DNA from: Lachnospiraceae bacterium
GTDB taxonomy: Bacteria; Bacillota; Clostridia; Lachnospirales; Lachnospiraceae
Assembly: GCA_022791975.1 (NCBI GenBank)
Contig: JAAWAC010000015.1
Coordinates: 1 to 42,054, forward strand
Direction of reading: 5' to 3'
DNA length: 42,054 nt
The translations under genes and the position numbers were made by a program. The notes below the pieces were generated by a model. That model ran no database searches and had not been told where the DNA came from. It was given only the letters and a program-made list of their open reading frames with translations. Below, piece by piece: positions 1 through 7,980 of the stretch (positions are counted from its first letter, which is position 1; the number at the start of each line of letters is the position of its first letter).

Positions 1-199
1 CCTACGGCACACAAAAGGTTCTACTTAGAGCTGCTTCATTCCTGACCTGACTCGGTTCATAGAGTTCTGTTGCGTAGGACCCAAACGTCAATGTCACTTG
101 CAAAGGGCAGCTTTATATTCTTTCGCCCGAAACAAGATATCACCCCTGCTATGGCGGATTGCAGGTACAGGGCACCGCCGACTCCCCAGCTGCGCGGAA
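1..199 (-). ncRNA. ffs: SRP RNA (large Firmicutes type), 3' part outside window
   Basis: This is the RNA scaffold of the signal recognition particle, which targets nascent membrane and secreted proteins. Read on the minus strand, it carries the conserved SRP core GTCAGGTCAGGAATGAAGCA (helix 8). It also carries the Alu-domain segments GGTGCCCTGTACCTGCAATC and TTGACGTTTGGGTCCT, which I recall from the B. subtilis scRNA. The Alu domain marks it as the long (about 270 nt) Firmicutes form. The window edge cuts off the 3' arm. The 5' end at about 199 is estimated from similarity. The predicted transcription start near 224 implies a short 5' leader that is processed away. It lies downstream of tadA, as in other Firmicutes, so dnaX would be expected beyond the edge. 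Confidence 0.93.
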
Positions 200-230
200 A
201 TTTTAAACACACTATTAAGACTAGGATTCC

Positions 231-259
231 AGTATAGCGAAAATTTAATTCTTTGTCAA
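231..259 (-). promoter_or_regulatory. SRP RNA promoter
   Basis: On the minus strand the -35 box TTGACA (259-254) and the -10 box TATACT (236-231) are separated by 17 bp. This is a near-consensus housekeeping sigma promoter. The start would be near 224, about 25 nt before the mature SRP RNA, so ffs has its own promoter despite lying behind the tadA/nitroreductase genes. Confidence 0.8.
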
Positions 260-398
260 TTATTTTCTACCTCTAGGAAAAGGAAAGCACCAGAAGATTC
301 CACAGAATAGAGGTTGTTTTTGATAAAAATCCCATTTATCCTCTGTCAATAAACGATGTAACCATTCAGATAATGCTGTTGTAAAATGAAGATAAGAA

Positions 399-989
399 TT
401 AGTTTCTCCACTCAATTACATGTTCTATTCTCTTACGTGGTCTTGGGTCAGGAGCCTCGTCTCCATAGCCTATAGCCAAGGCCGCCACCAGTTCTCCTTT
501 TTCGTGGAGCCATTGCTGCATTTCCTCAAATGCAAAATAAATATCACAGATCCATAAGCTGCCCAATCCCAACTCCTGTGCAGCTAACGTCATATTTTCC
601 AGGGCTGCTCCTATAGACTGGGCGTTACAAATCTCATAGATTCGCTCCTCTGAGCCTATGGTCTCATGAATGCTCAATCCTAAAGGATTAACGATCCAAA
701 TGACAGCAGGAGCCTGCTTCATAATGTCCAAGGTATGCCACGCCCCTGCAAGATGACAAGCACTCTGCGGAAGTAAGGGTTGCTGTTTTTCCCTTTTTAA
801 TCCTCTTTCCATGGCCTCCAATGCATCGGCTTTGGCGGCCCCGGTAGTGACTATAAATCTCCAGGGCTGCCGATTCTTGGAGGAGGGTGCAAGCATCCCT
901 GCCCTCATAATTTCCTCCAGAAGCTCTTTAGAAACAGGCTCTGGCTTATATTTTCTTATACTTCTTCTCTTTTGAATCGCTGTCAGCAT
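399..989 (-). CDS. nitroreductase family FMN oxidoreductase
   Basis: A 196-residue protein of the nitroreductase fold, which uses FMN and NAD(P)H to reduce nitro compounds, quinones or similar electron acceptors in the cytoplasm. The N-terminal RRSIRKYKPEPV and the following LAPSSKNRQPWRF are the family's FMN-binding segments. The C-terminal half has the usual AQELGLGSLWICD and ALAIGYGDEAP stretches. The ATG at 989 is chosen because AAGGGAG sits just upstream and the start overlaps the tadA stop (ATGCTGA, 7 nt); a longer in-frame extension into tadA has no support. It is the last gene of the tatD-rsmA-unknown-tadA operon. The substrate cannot be told from sequence. Confidence 0.88.
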   Translation of the reverse strand: MLTAIQKRRSIRKYKPEPVSKELLEEIMRAGMLAPSSKNRQPWRFIVTTGAAKADALEAMERGLKREKQQPLLPQSACHLAGAWHTLDIMKQAPAVIWIVNPLGLSIHETIGSEERIYEICNAQSIGAALENMTLAAQELGLGSLWICDIYFAFEEMQQWLHEKGELVAALAIGYGDEAPDPRPRKRIEHVIEWRN

Positions 990-1456
990 GATTCTCCCTT
1001 CTTCAGGCTTCGCAAGCGCCGAAAAAACTTCGTCAACAGCTCCCCACATTCTTCTTGAAGAACCCCACGCTCCACCTGGACCTGATGATTAAATGCTTCC
1101 ATCTCCAACAGGTTTAAAATAGAGCCGGCACACCCTGCTTTGGGATTCATACTGCCGATAACCACCCGCTCCATGCGAGCCTGCACGATTGCCCCTGCAC
1201 ACATTTGGCAAGGCTCCAGGGTCACATACAGAGTACAGTCCTCCAGCCGCCAGTCTCCAATCTTTTTACTGGCCTTCTGAATAGCCAGAAGCTCTGCATG
1301 AGACAGGGTACTTTTATCCGTATTCCTCCGGTTGTACCCCCGAGCTATAATCCGATCCCCCCGTACAATGACACAGCCAATGGGAACCTCCTGACGTTCT
1401 TCCGCTTTCCTCGCTTGCCGTATAGCCTCCTTCATAAATTTCTCATCTGCTGTCAT
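983..1456 (-). CDS. tadA: tRNA-specific adenosine deaminase
   Basis: Deaminates A34 to inosine in the wobble position of tRNA-Arg(ACG), an essential decoding step. The 157-residue length is normal. The zinc and catalytic signature is complete: HAE (zinc His and proton-shuttle Glu, near residue 53) and PCQMC (two zinc Cys, near residue 82), followed by family-typical MNPKAGCAGSILNLL. The start is 2 nt after the stop of the upstream gene, with GAGGAAG as ribosome-binding site inside the end of that gene, so the two are likely translationally coupled. Its position before the SRP RNA gene matches the conserved Firmicutes order tadA-ffs-dnaX. Confidence 0.95.
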   Translation of the reverse strand: MTADEKFMKEAIRQARKAEERQEVPIGCVIVRGDRIIARGYNRRNTDKSTLSHAELLAIQKASKKIGDWRLEDCTLYVTLEPCQMCAGAIVQARMERVVIGSMNPKAGCAGSILNLLEMEAFNHQVQVERGVLQEECGELLTKFFRRLRSLKKGESC

Positions 1457-1458
1457 TT

Positions 1459-3108
1459 CTATACTTCCTCAATCCTCCGAAACCAATATCCAAAGTTTCC
1501 ATTTCGGTTTCCTGGTCCTCTACTCCTGCGAAATTCCTCAAATCCAAACAGCTCTGCCATCATCTCTTCCTTTTCGTTGTATATCCCCGGCACTCCCAGA
1601 TAAAATATGGGGGTTCCTTCCTGTTCCTGTCTGCACAAAAGCAAGTGACGGAACTGATAGTATCCATGAAGCAAAAAACTGTTATTTCCCAATACCCAGC
1701 TCCCTCTAGGCAGACGCTGCAAATCCCTAGGGCCAATGCGAATGCACGCCATAGGCGGCCTCCCACTTTGAAACAACTGCTGCACCGGAAAATGACGAAT
1801 CAGATACTCCCACTTTTCCTGGCGGCTATCTGCCCGTTCTCCTGGATTGTCCCTTTGTTGCACACTATCCGCAGACTGGGCGCTTACCTGAAACTTTATA
1901 TTTTGCTGCACACCATCCGCAGACTGGGCACTAACCTGAAGCTTTATAGCTTCCTCCTCTGCAATCACCTCTCTCTTCAGAGTTGTCTCTCCCTTTGGAA
2001 TGGCTTCTTCCTCCAGAATCGGCTTCTCCTCCGGCATCAGCTCTTTCTCCAGAACTATTTCTTCCTCCAGAACCGGCTTCTCATCTGAAATCGCTTCTTC
2101 CTTCGGAATCGGCTTCTCCCCTGAAATCGCTTCCTCCTCCGGAATCGGCTTCTCCCCTGAAATCGCTTCTTCCTCCAGAATTAGCCTCTCCTCCGGAATC
2201 GGCTTCTCCCCTGAAATCGCTTCTTCCTCCGGAATCGGCTTCTCCCCTGAAATCGCTTCTTTCTCTGGAACTGTCCTCTTCTCTGAAATTTGGACCATTT
2301 TCGGCTTCCCTGCTGCCCGGAATGTTCCAGCTCTTTCTTGGTTCTCTGTGGCCTGGAATATCGTGGTCCTTTGAGGCATCTCCACCACTTTATTTCTGTT
2401 TGCTATTGTGTCCTGTCTTACTATACTCTTTCCCAGCCCTAAAGGTAATTCCTGTTCTGTATCATTCTCCTGTTCCAGATCTCTTACTTGACTTTTCTCT
2501 GTCGCTATACCAGTATTCTCATCTGAAACTTTTTCTTCTTCCCACGTCTGTTTTTTGGAAAACTTTCCCAGTTCCCTCCAGGTCTCCGAATCTTTCTGAA
2601 TACTCTGCTCCTCAGCACTCCTCTGTTCTGGCATCCCTGCAAATAAATCCTTATTTTCCCAATTCTGTTCCTCAACTACTGGTACAAGCACTGGTTTTTC
2701 TGATACCTTTGCGGGCTCCTCATAGATATGAAAGCTGTCCACATTTACGGGGGCATCCTTCCACTGTGAGGCATATCTCTTTTGTTTAGGTCCTTCTATC
2801 ATAATCCCACTGGTGTCTTCTAGAGTGACTGCCAATCCCCCCAATATCTCCGGGGAAACCTTCCCTTTCCAGACCATACTGCTGCCCTCTGGGACCAGCT
2901 TCCCCAGAAAAATCCCCTCCATTGCCCCATCCCGTAGAGCATATAGATATGCTTTATACGCGCTCTGCTCCTGAGGGTTCTTTTTTAGCTGTATGGTAAT
3001 TCGATACTCCCCACCTCTGGATTCTGCTTTCACAAAACCGCTGTTTTCCCTTCGTTCGCCCTCCTCATAAGTATAAATATAGGAAATAATCCGTTTATAC
3101 TCTGGCAT
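1459..3108 (-). CDS. repeat-rich protein of unknown function (DUF6128-like)
   Basis: A 549-residue protein without recognisable enzymatic motifs. Three parts are visible: an N-terminal beta-rich domain (about 1-125, starting MPEYKRIISYIYTYE); a long, charged, low-complexity middle (about 130-430); and a compact C-terminal domain (about 430-549, rich in aromatic residues, with GSWVLGNNSFLLHGYYQFRHL). The arrangement recalls Lachnospiraceae proteins that I believe are annotated DUF6128; this is from memory. The middle holds 18 hexapeptide repeats (about 279-387) and a 16-residue tandem duplication. There is no signal peptide or membrane segment, so it is probably cytoplasmic. It lies between rsmA and tadA in one operon. 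The N-terminal domain may mediate contact with a partner, but no function can be assigned. Confidence 0.75.
   Translation of the reverse strand: MPEYKRIISYIYTYEEGERRENSGFVKAESRGGEYRITIQLKKNPQEQSAYKAYLYALRDGAMEGIFLGKLVPEGSSMVWKGKVSPEILGGLAVTLEDTSGIMIEGPKQKRYASQWKDAPVNVDSFHIYEEPAKVSEKPVLVPVVEEQNWENKDLFAGMPEQRSAEEQSIQKDSETWRELGKFSKKQTWEEEKVSDENTGIATEKSQVRDLEQENDTEQELPLGLGKSIVRQDTIANRNKVVEMPQRTTIFQATENQERAGTFRAAGKPKMVQISEKRTVPEKEAISGEKPIPEEEAISGEKPIPEERLILEEEAISGEKPIPEEEAISGEKPIPKEEAISDEKPVLEEEIVLEKELMPEEKPILEEEAIPKGETTLKREVIAEEEAIKLQVSAQSADGVQQNIKFQVSAQSADSVQQRDNPGERADSRQEKWEYLIRHFPVQQLFQSGRPPMACIRIGPRDLQRLPRGSWVLGNNSFLLHGYYQFRHLLLCRQEQEGTPIFYLGVPGIYNEKEEMMAELFGFEEFRRSRGPGNRNGNFGYWFRRIEEV
1852..1947 (-). 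repeat. 48-bp tandem duplication
   Basis: Two adjacent 48-bp units (1900-1947 and 1852-1899) encode IKLQVSAQSADGVQQN and IKFQVSAQSADSVQQR, directly behind the hexapeptide array. The two units differ at only a few bases, which points to a recent duplication in the same linker. Confidence 0.88.
1948..2272 (-). repeat. hexapeptide (18-bp) tandem repeat array inside the DUF6128-like gene
   Basis: About 325 bp encode 18 consecutive six-residue units of the type EEEAIS / GEKPIP, with degenerate units toward the C-terminus (EEEIVL, EKELMP, KREVIA). The units EEEAIS and GEKPIP often occur as pairs, giving a 36-bp higher-order repeat that is nearly identical at DNA level in four copies. The array is acidic and proline-containing, and is probably an extended linker. 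Confidence 0.9.
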
Positions 3109-3164
3109 AAATGCCTCCCAGCCTCTATTTTCTCTGGAAGCATTCTATGCATGGCCCAGAAAGT

Positions 3165-4034
3165 TTATTCCAGTAAATTGCTTAGCTGTGCAAACTGCTC
3201 CAGAGTTAGCGCTTCTCCACGGATGCCGGCTGGCCAGCCAAGCTTTTCGATGGCTGCTGCCAGACTCTCTTTTTCATAAGCCAAATCGGATGCATTTTTT
3301 AAGCTATTGAGCAAGGTCTTTCTCCGCTGGTTAAAGGAAGCCCGAATAACGCGAAACATCAAAGCCTCATTTTTCACCAATACTGGAGGTTTCTCGTGAC
3401 GGATTAGCTGGATTACCGCCGATCCCACTTTTGGCCTTGGCATAAAACAATTCGGCGGAACATTTGCGATAAGCTCCGGTCTGGCATAATACTGGATCGC
3501 CAAAGACAGGGCTCCATAATCCTTGGTTCCAGGCCCTACCTTCATACGATCCGCTACTTCCTTCTGCACCATAATGGTCACACTCTCCAGGGGCACATGG
3601 TTTTCGAAAAGTCCCATGATAATCGGGGTTGTGATATAATATGGAAGATTGGCTACCACCTTTATGGGCCGTCCTGCATTCCTTTTCTCTGCCAGCCCCA
3701 GGATGTCTGTCTTTAATATATCTTCATTCAGTACCGTCACATTTTCAAAACCACCCAGAGTATCCTCCAGAATGGGAATCAGCGCTTTGTCAATTTCCAC
3801 GGCCACCACCTCCCGGGCTGCCGCAGCCAGATACTGTGTCATAGTGCCAATTCCTGGGCCAACCTCTAACACAAAATCTTCCTTTGTAATGTTTGCAGAA
3901 CGAATAATTTTCTGTAATACATGGGGATCGATTAAAAAATTTTGTCCAAATCGCTTTTGAAATACAAATTTATATTTCTGTAATACTTCTATAGTTTTCT
4001 GAGGATTTCCCAGATAAGGCTCTGATACAGACAT
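3165..4034 (-). CDS. rsmA: 16S rRNA (adenine1518/1519-N6)-dimethyltransferase
   Basis: The KsgA/RsmA enzyme dimethylates A1518 and A1519 of 16S rRNA with S-adenosylmethionine during late 30S assembly. The 289-residue length is normal. Visible motifs are RFGQNFLID (N-terminal SAM-side loop), LEVGPGIGTMT (motif I), VEID (ribose contact) and NLPYY (catalytic motif IV). The C-terminal RASFNQRRKTLLNSL belongs to the RNA-binding domain. The ATG is preceded by GAGAGGGAAAG at proper spacing. It follows tatD by 32 nt; tatD-rsmA linkage is common in Firmicutes. Confidence 0.96.
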   Translation of the reverse strand: MSVSEPYLGNPQKTIEVLQKYKFVFQKRFGQNFLIDPHVLQKIIRSANITKEDFVLEVGPGIGTMTQYLAAAAREVVAVEIDKALIPILEDTLGGFENVTVLNEDILKTDILGLAEKRNAGRPIKVVANLPYYITTPIIMGLFENHVPLESVTIMVQKEVADRMKVGPGTKDYGALSLAIQYYARPELIANVPPNCFMPRPKVGSAVIQLIRHEKPPVLVKNEALMFRVIRASFNQRRKTLLNSLKNASDLAYEKESLAAAIEKLGWPAGIRGEALTLEQFAQLSNLLE

Positions 4035-4066
4035 GTTCTTTCCCTCTCTTCCCGATAAAAATCATG

Positions 4067-4831
4067 CTACTGCAGGTCATACATTTTCCGGGCATTTTTA
4101 TCTGTCACTTCGATTACCTCTTGGGCAGAAACCCCCTTTAACGCCCCGACGGCCTCTGCCACATAGACTAAGTATTGTGAATTGTTCCGTTTTCCCCGGA
4201 AGGGAACAGGTGCCAGATAGGGGCAGTCTGTCTCCAATAGAATTCGCTCCAGAGGAATCTGCTGCACGGTTTCCTTCAGCTTTTTTGCATTTTTAAAGGT
4301 TACCACGCCGCCTACCCCAATATAATATCCCATCTTCACATATTCTCGAGCCATTTCCGGGGCATAGGAAAAGCAGTGTATCACACCCCCCAGTCCTTCC
4401 CCATACTCCTTCAGGATATCCATGGTATCCTGGGCTGCCTCCCGACTATGAATAATCACAGGTAGCTTAAGCTCTCGAGCCAGCGCCAGCTGCCGTATAA
4501 ACCAATACTTTTGTGTCTCATGGGAAGCCTTGTCCCAATAATAATCCAGCCCAATCTCCCCTACTGCCACTATCTTGTCCCTGGTACATTGAATCCGAAG
4601 CCAGGAAAATTTTTCTTCATCTAAGTCCGCCACCTCATCGGGATGAATTCCAACCGTCCCATAGATAAATGGATACTGCTGCGTCAGCTTCCAGGTACTT
4701 TCTACCCCAGAAAGGCTGGCACTCACATTCACAATCCTCCCAATCCCCCATTCCGGCATCTTTTTCAGAAGTTCCTCCCGATCCACATCAAAAGTCTGGT
4801 CATCATAGTGGGCATGGCTTTCAAAAATCAT
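4067..4831 (-). CDS. tatD: TatD family metal-dependent hydrolase
   Basis: A 254-residue TIM-barrel amidohydrolase-superfamily nuclease. TatD proteins act as metal-dependent 3'-5' exonucleases on DNA or RNA. The metal ligands are visible: H6 and H8 in ESHAHYDD, the Glu of VGEIGLDYYW, the His of PVIIHSREA, the His of GVIHCFSY, and the Asp of LLETDCPYLAP. The gene heads the operon that continues to rsmA and tadA. A near-consensus promoter lies 40-65 bp upstream, and GAGGAGA precedes the ATG. Confidence 0.94.
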   Translation of the reverse strand: MIFESHAHYDDQTFDVDREELLKKMPEWGIGRIVNVSASLSGVESTWKLTQQYPFIYGTVGIHPDEVADLDEEKFSWLRIQCTRDKIVAVGEIGLDYYWDKASHETQKYWFIRQLALARELKLPVIIHSREAAQDTMDILKEYGEGLGGVIHCFSYAPEMAREYVKMGYYIGVGGVVTFKNAKKLKETVQQIPLERILLETDCPYLAPVPFRGKRNNSQYLVYVAEAVGALKGVSAQEVIEVTDKNARKMYDLQ

Positions 4832-4867
4832 TCCACATTCTCCTCTTTATCCCCTTGTCTTTAAGCC

Positions 4868-4896
4868 AATATACCATTTCGACTTGGGCATGTCAA
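4868..4896 (-). promoter_or_regulatory. promoter of the tatD-rsmA-tadA operon
   Basis: On the minus strand a -35 box TTGACA (4896-4891) and -10 box TATATT (4873-4868) are separated by 17 bp. The start would fall near 4861, giving a leader of about 30 nt before the tatD ATG. This gives the operon its own promoter, separate from the pilus operon that ends 60 bp further upstream. Confidence 0.78.
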
Positions 4897-4954
4897 AGAA
4901 TTTCGTCTAAAATCCGGACAATTTCCTATCTCCATAATTATACAAAAAAACGCA

Positions 4955-6070
4955 TCAATTCCCCACCGTATACTCTATATCCGCAAAGCGCACCACGTCT
5001 CCTATACGCAGCTGAGCGGTCTCACTTGGCTCCAACAGTCTTGCATTCAGGTAGGTGCCATTTGTGGAATTCAAATCTGTCACATAATATCCCTGTTCCC
5101 GTTTCTCTATCCGCGCGTGAATACGGCTCACAGTGGGATGATTGATATATCCATCCACCGCATCTTTCTTTTTTCCAATGAGAAAGTGTTCTCCAATAAC
5201 AGATAAGGGCTCCACAGCTGGATTCATACTGTACAACACCAGCTTACGCTCCTGTCCTTCTGACAAGAGACTGGTCTCTCCTCTGGGGGCAGCCCACTCT
5301 TGCTCCTCAGAGGGAGGTTGTTCCAGAAATGAGCCTCCTTTGTCTACCAATAGTAAAGACGGCTCTGGCTCTTTTTTTCTCCGTTTCCAAAAGGCAGCTT
5401 TCTTTGCCTGTTTTTTCTTTTGCTCCATCCCATAAGAATTGGAAGGTTCGGCGATCTTAAACCCAGCAGGTTCCTGAGGCTTCTCCCAGGACAGACGAAT
5501 ATTTTCACCAGCCCCAGAACGCTCCTCCGGCCGCTTTCCTTGTAGCCTGAGAATTTCCTCAATGGAACAGTTTTCCTCGCTGGCCATCTTATATATTTCA
5601 TATCCCAGCTCTACGCCGGATCGATCCTGGCGGTCTAACTTACCAAGCAAATATTCCGCCAGCTCAAAAAACTGTTCCCGCACTGGTCTCTCATAATATG
5701 GAAAATAGCAAAATTCTGGTAAATCCAAATCTAGATTTAAATACATATACTCTGGACGCATCATGAGATGATTCACATCCAACAGATACTCTCTGGCGCC
5801 AGATATGGCTGTTTGAATCCCCTTTAAAATATGGACCAGATCCATATAGGATAATCTTTTGCGCTCCAGCAGCAGATCCAGGGACTGTTTTGAAGTCACC
5901 TCGTAATAAAAACGCTGCTGTTGATTCACTCCCTGCATGGTACAGTGCAAAAGTCCTGGAATCCGGTTTTCTTCCAGCATATAAATCTCGAAACTTTTTA
6001 CCGGTTCTGCCTGCTCCTCCTCCAACACCAGATAATTATGGTCCAGTTCTCTTTTAAATTCCAGCTTCAA
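4955..6070 (-). CDS. DUF6382-FHA domain protein closing the pilus operon
   Basis: About 371 residues. The N-terminal 190 residues (KRELDHNYLVLEEE onward) resemble the domain I recall as DUF6382. A basic, poorly conserved linker follows. The C-terminal 95 residues are a forkhead-associated domain with its core signature (FLIG, VSRIHAR, then LNSTNGTYLN), which binds phosphothreonine peptides. No membrane segment is seen. I prefer the TTG at 6070, because AAGGAG lies 7 nt before it and the product then starts as expected; an upstream ATG at 6106 has no ribosome-binding site. As the last gene of the Tad operon it may link pilus assembly to Ser/Thr phosphorylation, but no kinase or phosphatase lies in the window. 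Confidence 0.82.
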   Translation of the reverse strand: MKLEFKRELDHNYLVLEEEQAEPVKSFEIYMLEENRIPGLLHCTMQGVNQQQRFYYEVTSKQSLDLLLERKRLSYMDLVHILKGIQTAISGAREYLLDVNHLMMRPEYMYLNLDLDLPEFCYFPYYERPVREQFFELAEYLLGKLDRQDRSGVELGYEIYKMASEENCSIEEILRLQGKRPEERSGAGENIRLSWEKPQEPAGFKIAEPSNSYGMEQKKKQAKKAAFWKRRKKEPEPSLLLVDKGGSFLEQPPSEEQEWAAPRGETSLLSEGQERKLVLYSMNPAVEPLSVIGEHFLIGKKKDAVDGYINHPTVSRIHARIEKREQGYYVTDLNSTNGTYLNARLLEPSETAQLRIGDVVRFADIEYTVGN

Positions 6071-6132
6071 TATTTTTCTCCTTCTCCCAAGGGATAGATA
6101 AATCATCCCGTCATTTCAGACAATCCTATGAC

Positions 6133-6588
6133 TTACCCGTCTGTTATTTTATTCCACAGATTTTTGGCCTTTTTTATATTTCGCAGATATTCCACTGGAT
6201 TTGTGTATAAAACTTCTTTCTTGGCCTCCAAAGATATCCCTCCAAAAAATCCGGTATATCCCCGAATGCATACCTGAACCTTGCCGGTCGAGGCCCAAGC
6301 CTCCACTTCCAGATCCTTACAGGCCAGCCTTTTCTTTTCAAGCAGCATAAGGGCCTGCTCTCTGGCAAATGCGGCCCGCTCTTTTGTTTTCGTATCCTTT
6401 AGCTCCGCAGCCTTCTGAGCCGCCTCATAAGCTGCTGATGCAAACACACTGGTATCGTGCAGATACAGAATTGTCTGCAACAGCACTGCCAGCAAAAAGC
6501 ATATAAAAGGCAGAATAAAGGATGCCTCTACAGTAAAACTGCCTCTGCAAAAATCTGTTCTATTTTTCCACATGTCCTTTTCCTTCAT
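6133..6588 (-). CDS. TadE-like pseudopilin
   Basis: A 151-residue small membrane protein. After a short basic N-terminus it has CRGSFTVEASFILPFICFLL, the class III-type (TadE/TadF) signal that prepilin peptidase would cleave near the Gly-Ser, followed by a hydrophobic helix. The remainder is an extracytoplasmic domain. TadE-like proteins are minor pilins needed for Flp pilus assembly. The ATG at 6588 overlaps the stop of the upstream peptidase gene by 4 nt (ATGA) and has GGGGGA in front; longer readings into that gene are unlikely. Confidence 0.82.
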   Translation of the reverse strand: MKEKDMWKNRTDFCRGSFTVEASFILPFICFLLAVLLQTILYLHDTSVFASAAYEAAQKAAELKDTKTKERAAFAREQALMLLEKKRLACKDLEVEAWASTGKVQVCIRGYTGFFGGISLEAKKEVLYTNPVEYLRNIKKAKNLWNKITDG

Positions 6589-7019
6589 AACAGCAATTCC
6601 CCCAAATATGCTGCCAGCAAAAAGGGAATAAAAGGAATCTCCTTTTTCCAATCCGCTCTCCTAGTCAGTAAAAGCCCCACAGAAAACACGGCGCATAGCA
6701 ATAATGCCCACAAAAGCATTCCCAGGTTATCCATTAACCCCAGATACACTCCTGTAACACACAGAAGTAGTCCATCCCCCCAGCCAATTCCTCCTCTGGT
6801 CACCCAGGAAAGCACAAGCATCACACCACCCACCAAGGCCCCTCCCACAGCACTATTCCAGGTCTGATAACCCAAGGCTCCGTTTAAAGCCACGCCTGCC
6901 ACCAAAAAAATCCACAGGCTAATAGGAAGGATCTCTCTTTTTTTCCAATCCTGCCAGGCATTACACACCAGCAATACTACTGGCAAACCATAAATCAAAC
7001 AGTTCCATCCCCATTCCAT
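6585..7019 (-). CDS. A24 prepilin peptidase (second copy in the operon)
   Basis: A 144-residue polytopic membrane protein of the type IV prepilin peptidase family, which cleaves class III signal peptides. The two catalytic aspartates are present: D24 in AWQDWKKRE and D82 in GIGWGDG. It lacks the N-terminal methylase domain of PilD, as is usual for TadV/CpaA proteins. A different A24 peptidase opens the same operon (13897-14415), so the locus has two. This one lies between the two TadE-like genes, which suggests it processes them, but this is inference. Confidence 0.85.
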   Translation of the reverse strand: MEWGWNCLIYGLPVVLLVCNAWQDWKKREILPISLWIFLVAGVALNGALGYQTWNSAVGGALVGGVMLVLSWVTRGGIGWGDGLLLCVTGVYLGLMDNLGMLLWALLLCAVFSVGLLLTRRADWKKEIPFIPFLLAAYLGELLL

Positions 7020-7056
7020 ATGCTACTCCCTTTCCCAATCATCCCTCCGGTATCCC

Positions 7057-7980
7057 CTATTCTCCTCCGCAGCTTTTACACACACCCTTTCCCTGGGCCT
7101 CCGAAGCAAACACCAGATACACAGTTCTTTTCAATCCCTGGCAATTTAAATCCTGGTGGTAGCGATTTCCATAATCTGTCACATAAACAGATCCTGATCC
7201 TTGCTCACTGCAACAACCAGAGCAAGCATGATAGCGATCCCCATTTTTGTTTCGTCCCGCTTCCGCTCCTGCCTGGGTTGTCATTTGTATGGACAGTTTT
7301 AAATGACGGCACTCCATATCCCTGTGATAAACCTCTCCATAAGGCGTCACATAGACCATTTCCTCCCATTCTCCTTCTGTTCCTGCTCCCTGGCTACCCA
7401 CCCAGGCACGGCAAATCTGTCTTTGCCTTACTGGAAGCGTACCTGTGCCAAGCAACATCCACGGATTGCGTATCTCATATTCTGCTATAAGCTCAATTTG
7501 GGCATTTCTCTCCATGATCTTACTTTTCCCCAGCCGAACTGCCGAAAGCTTACCCCCAATCAGGCTCAGGGCTACCGAGTCCTTGCACCGGGCTCCCAGC
7601 TTTTGACGCACCTGCACCAGGGATACCCCTGTGAGCCCTCCCTGTTCTGCACCCATACTGTACGCATATTGTCCTAGCTGGCGTCCCGCATCTGCCAATC
7701 CCTGTCCTATATCCTCCTGCAAGCGAAACAGGAGCAGCATATACAAAAATCCAGAGAGAAACCACCAGAAGAGGGGCAAGAGCATGGCAGCCTCCACAGT
7801 CAGACTTCCACACCTCCTCTCGCCAGGCAATGAGGAGATATATTGGGATATTCTCCCAAGTATTTTAATCTGTTGAATAAGCTCCTTTTTATCGCTTTGA
7901 GGGCCCAGCCTTTTCTTTGTATGTACTGAAAGAATATCCAAATATACCTCCCCATTTCCCTTTGTGGAATTACCATTCAT
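7057..7980 (-). CDS. TadE-like protein with two C-terminal Cys/His modules
   Basis: A 307-residue protein. Residues 1-55 are hydrophilic. Residues 57-85 hold a TadE-type signal and transmembrane helix (RCGSLTVEAAMLLPLFWWFL). Residues 86-200 form the outside domain. The C-terminus has two copies of a module VYVTxYGxxYHxxxxC: residues 209-224 with YHACSGC at 250-256, and residues 265-280 with CKSC at 301-304. Each module offers a His plus three Cys, a likely zinc site. The start ATG overlaps the end of the upstream gene by 11 nt with AGAAGG in front, so translation is coupled. The role in the pilus is unknown; a capping or surface-sensing minor pilin is possible. Confidence 0.78.
   Translation of the reverse strand: MNGNSTKGNGEVYLDILSVHTKKRLGPQSDKKELIQQIKILGRISQYISSLPGERRCGSLTVEAAMLLPLFWWFLSGFLYMLLLFRLQEDIGQGLADAGRQLGQYAYSMGAEQGGLTGVSLVQVRQKLGARCKDSVALSLIGGKLSAVRLGKSKIMERNAQIELIAEYEIRNPWMLLGTGTLPVRQRQICRAWVGSQGAGTEGEWEEMVYVTPYGEVYHRDMECRHLKLSIQMTTQAGAEAGRNKNGDRYHACSGCCSEQGSGSVYVTDYGNRYHQDLNCQGLKRTVYLVFASEAQGKGVCKSCGGE

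Noticed and set aside
98..310. Open frame of 70 codons on the plus strand at the left edge
   Set aside because: It lies over the SRP RNA gene and its promoter, has no ribosome-binding site and no recognisable protein features.
1948..2272. Regular 36-bp repeats that could suggest a CRISPR array
   Set aside because: The repeats are directly adjacent with no unique spacers and stay in one reading frame encoding EEEAIS/GEKPIP units, so they are a protein-coding tandem repeat.
1983..2789. Long plus-strand frame opposite the DUF6128-like gene
   Set aside because: It is the antisense shadow of the repeat array, rich in Ser, Pro and Leu, with no start signal.
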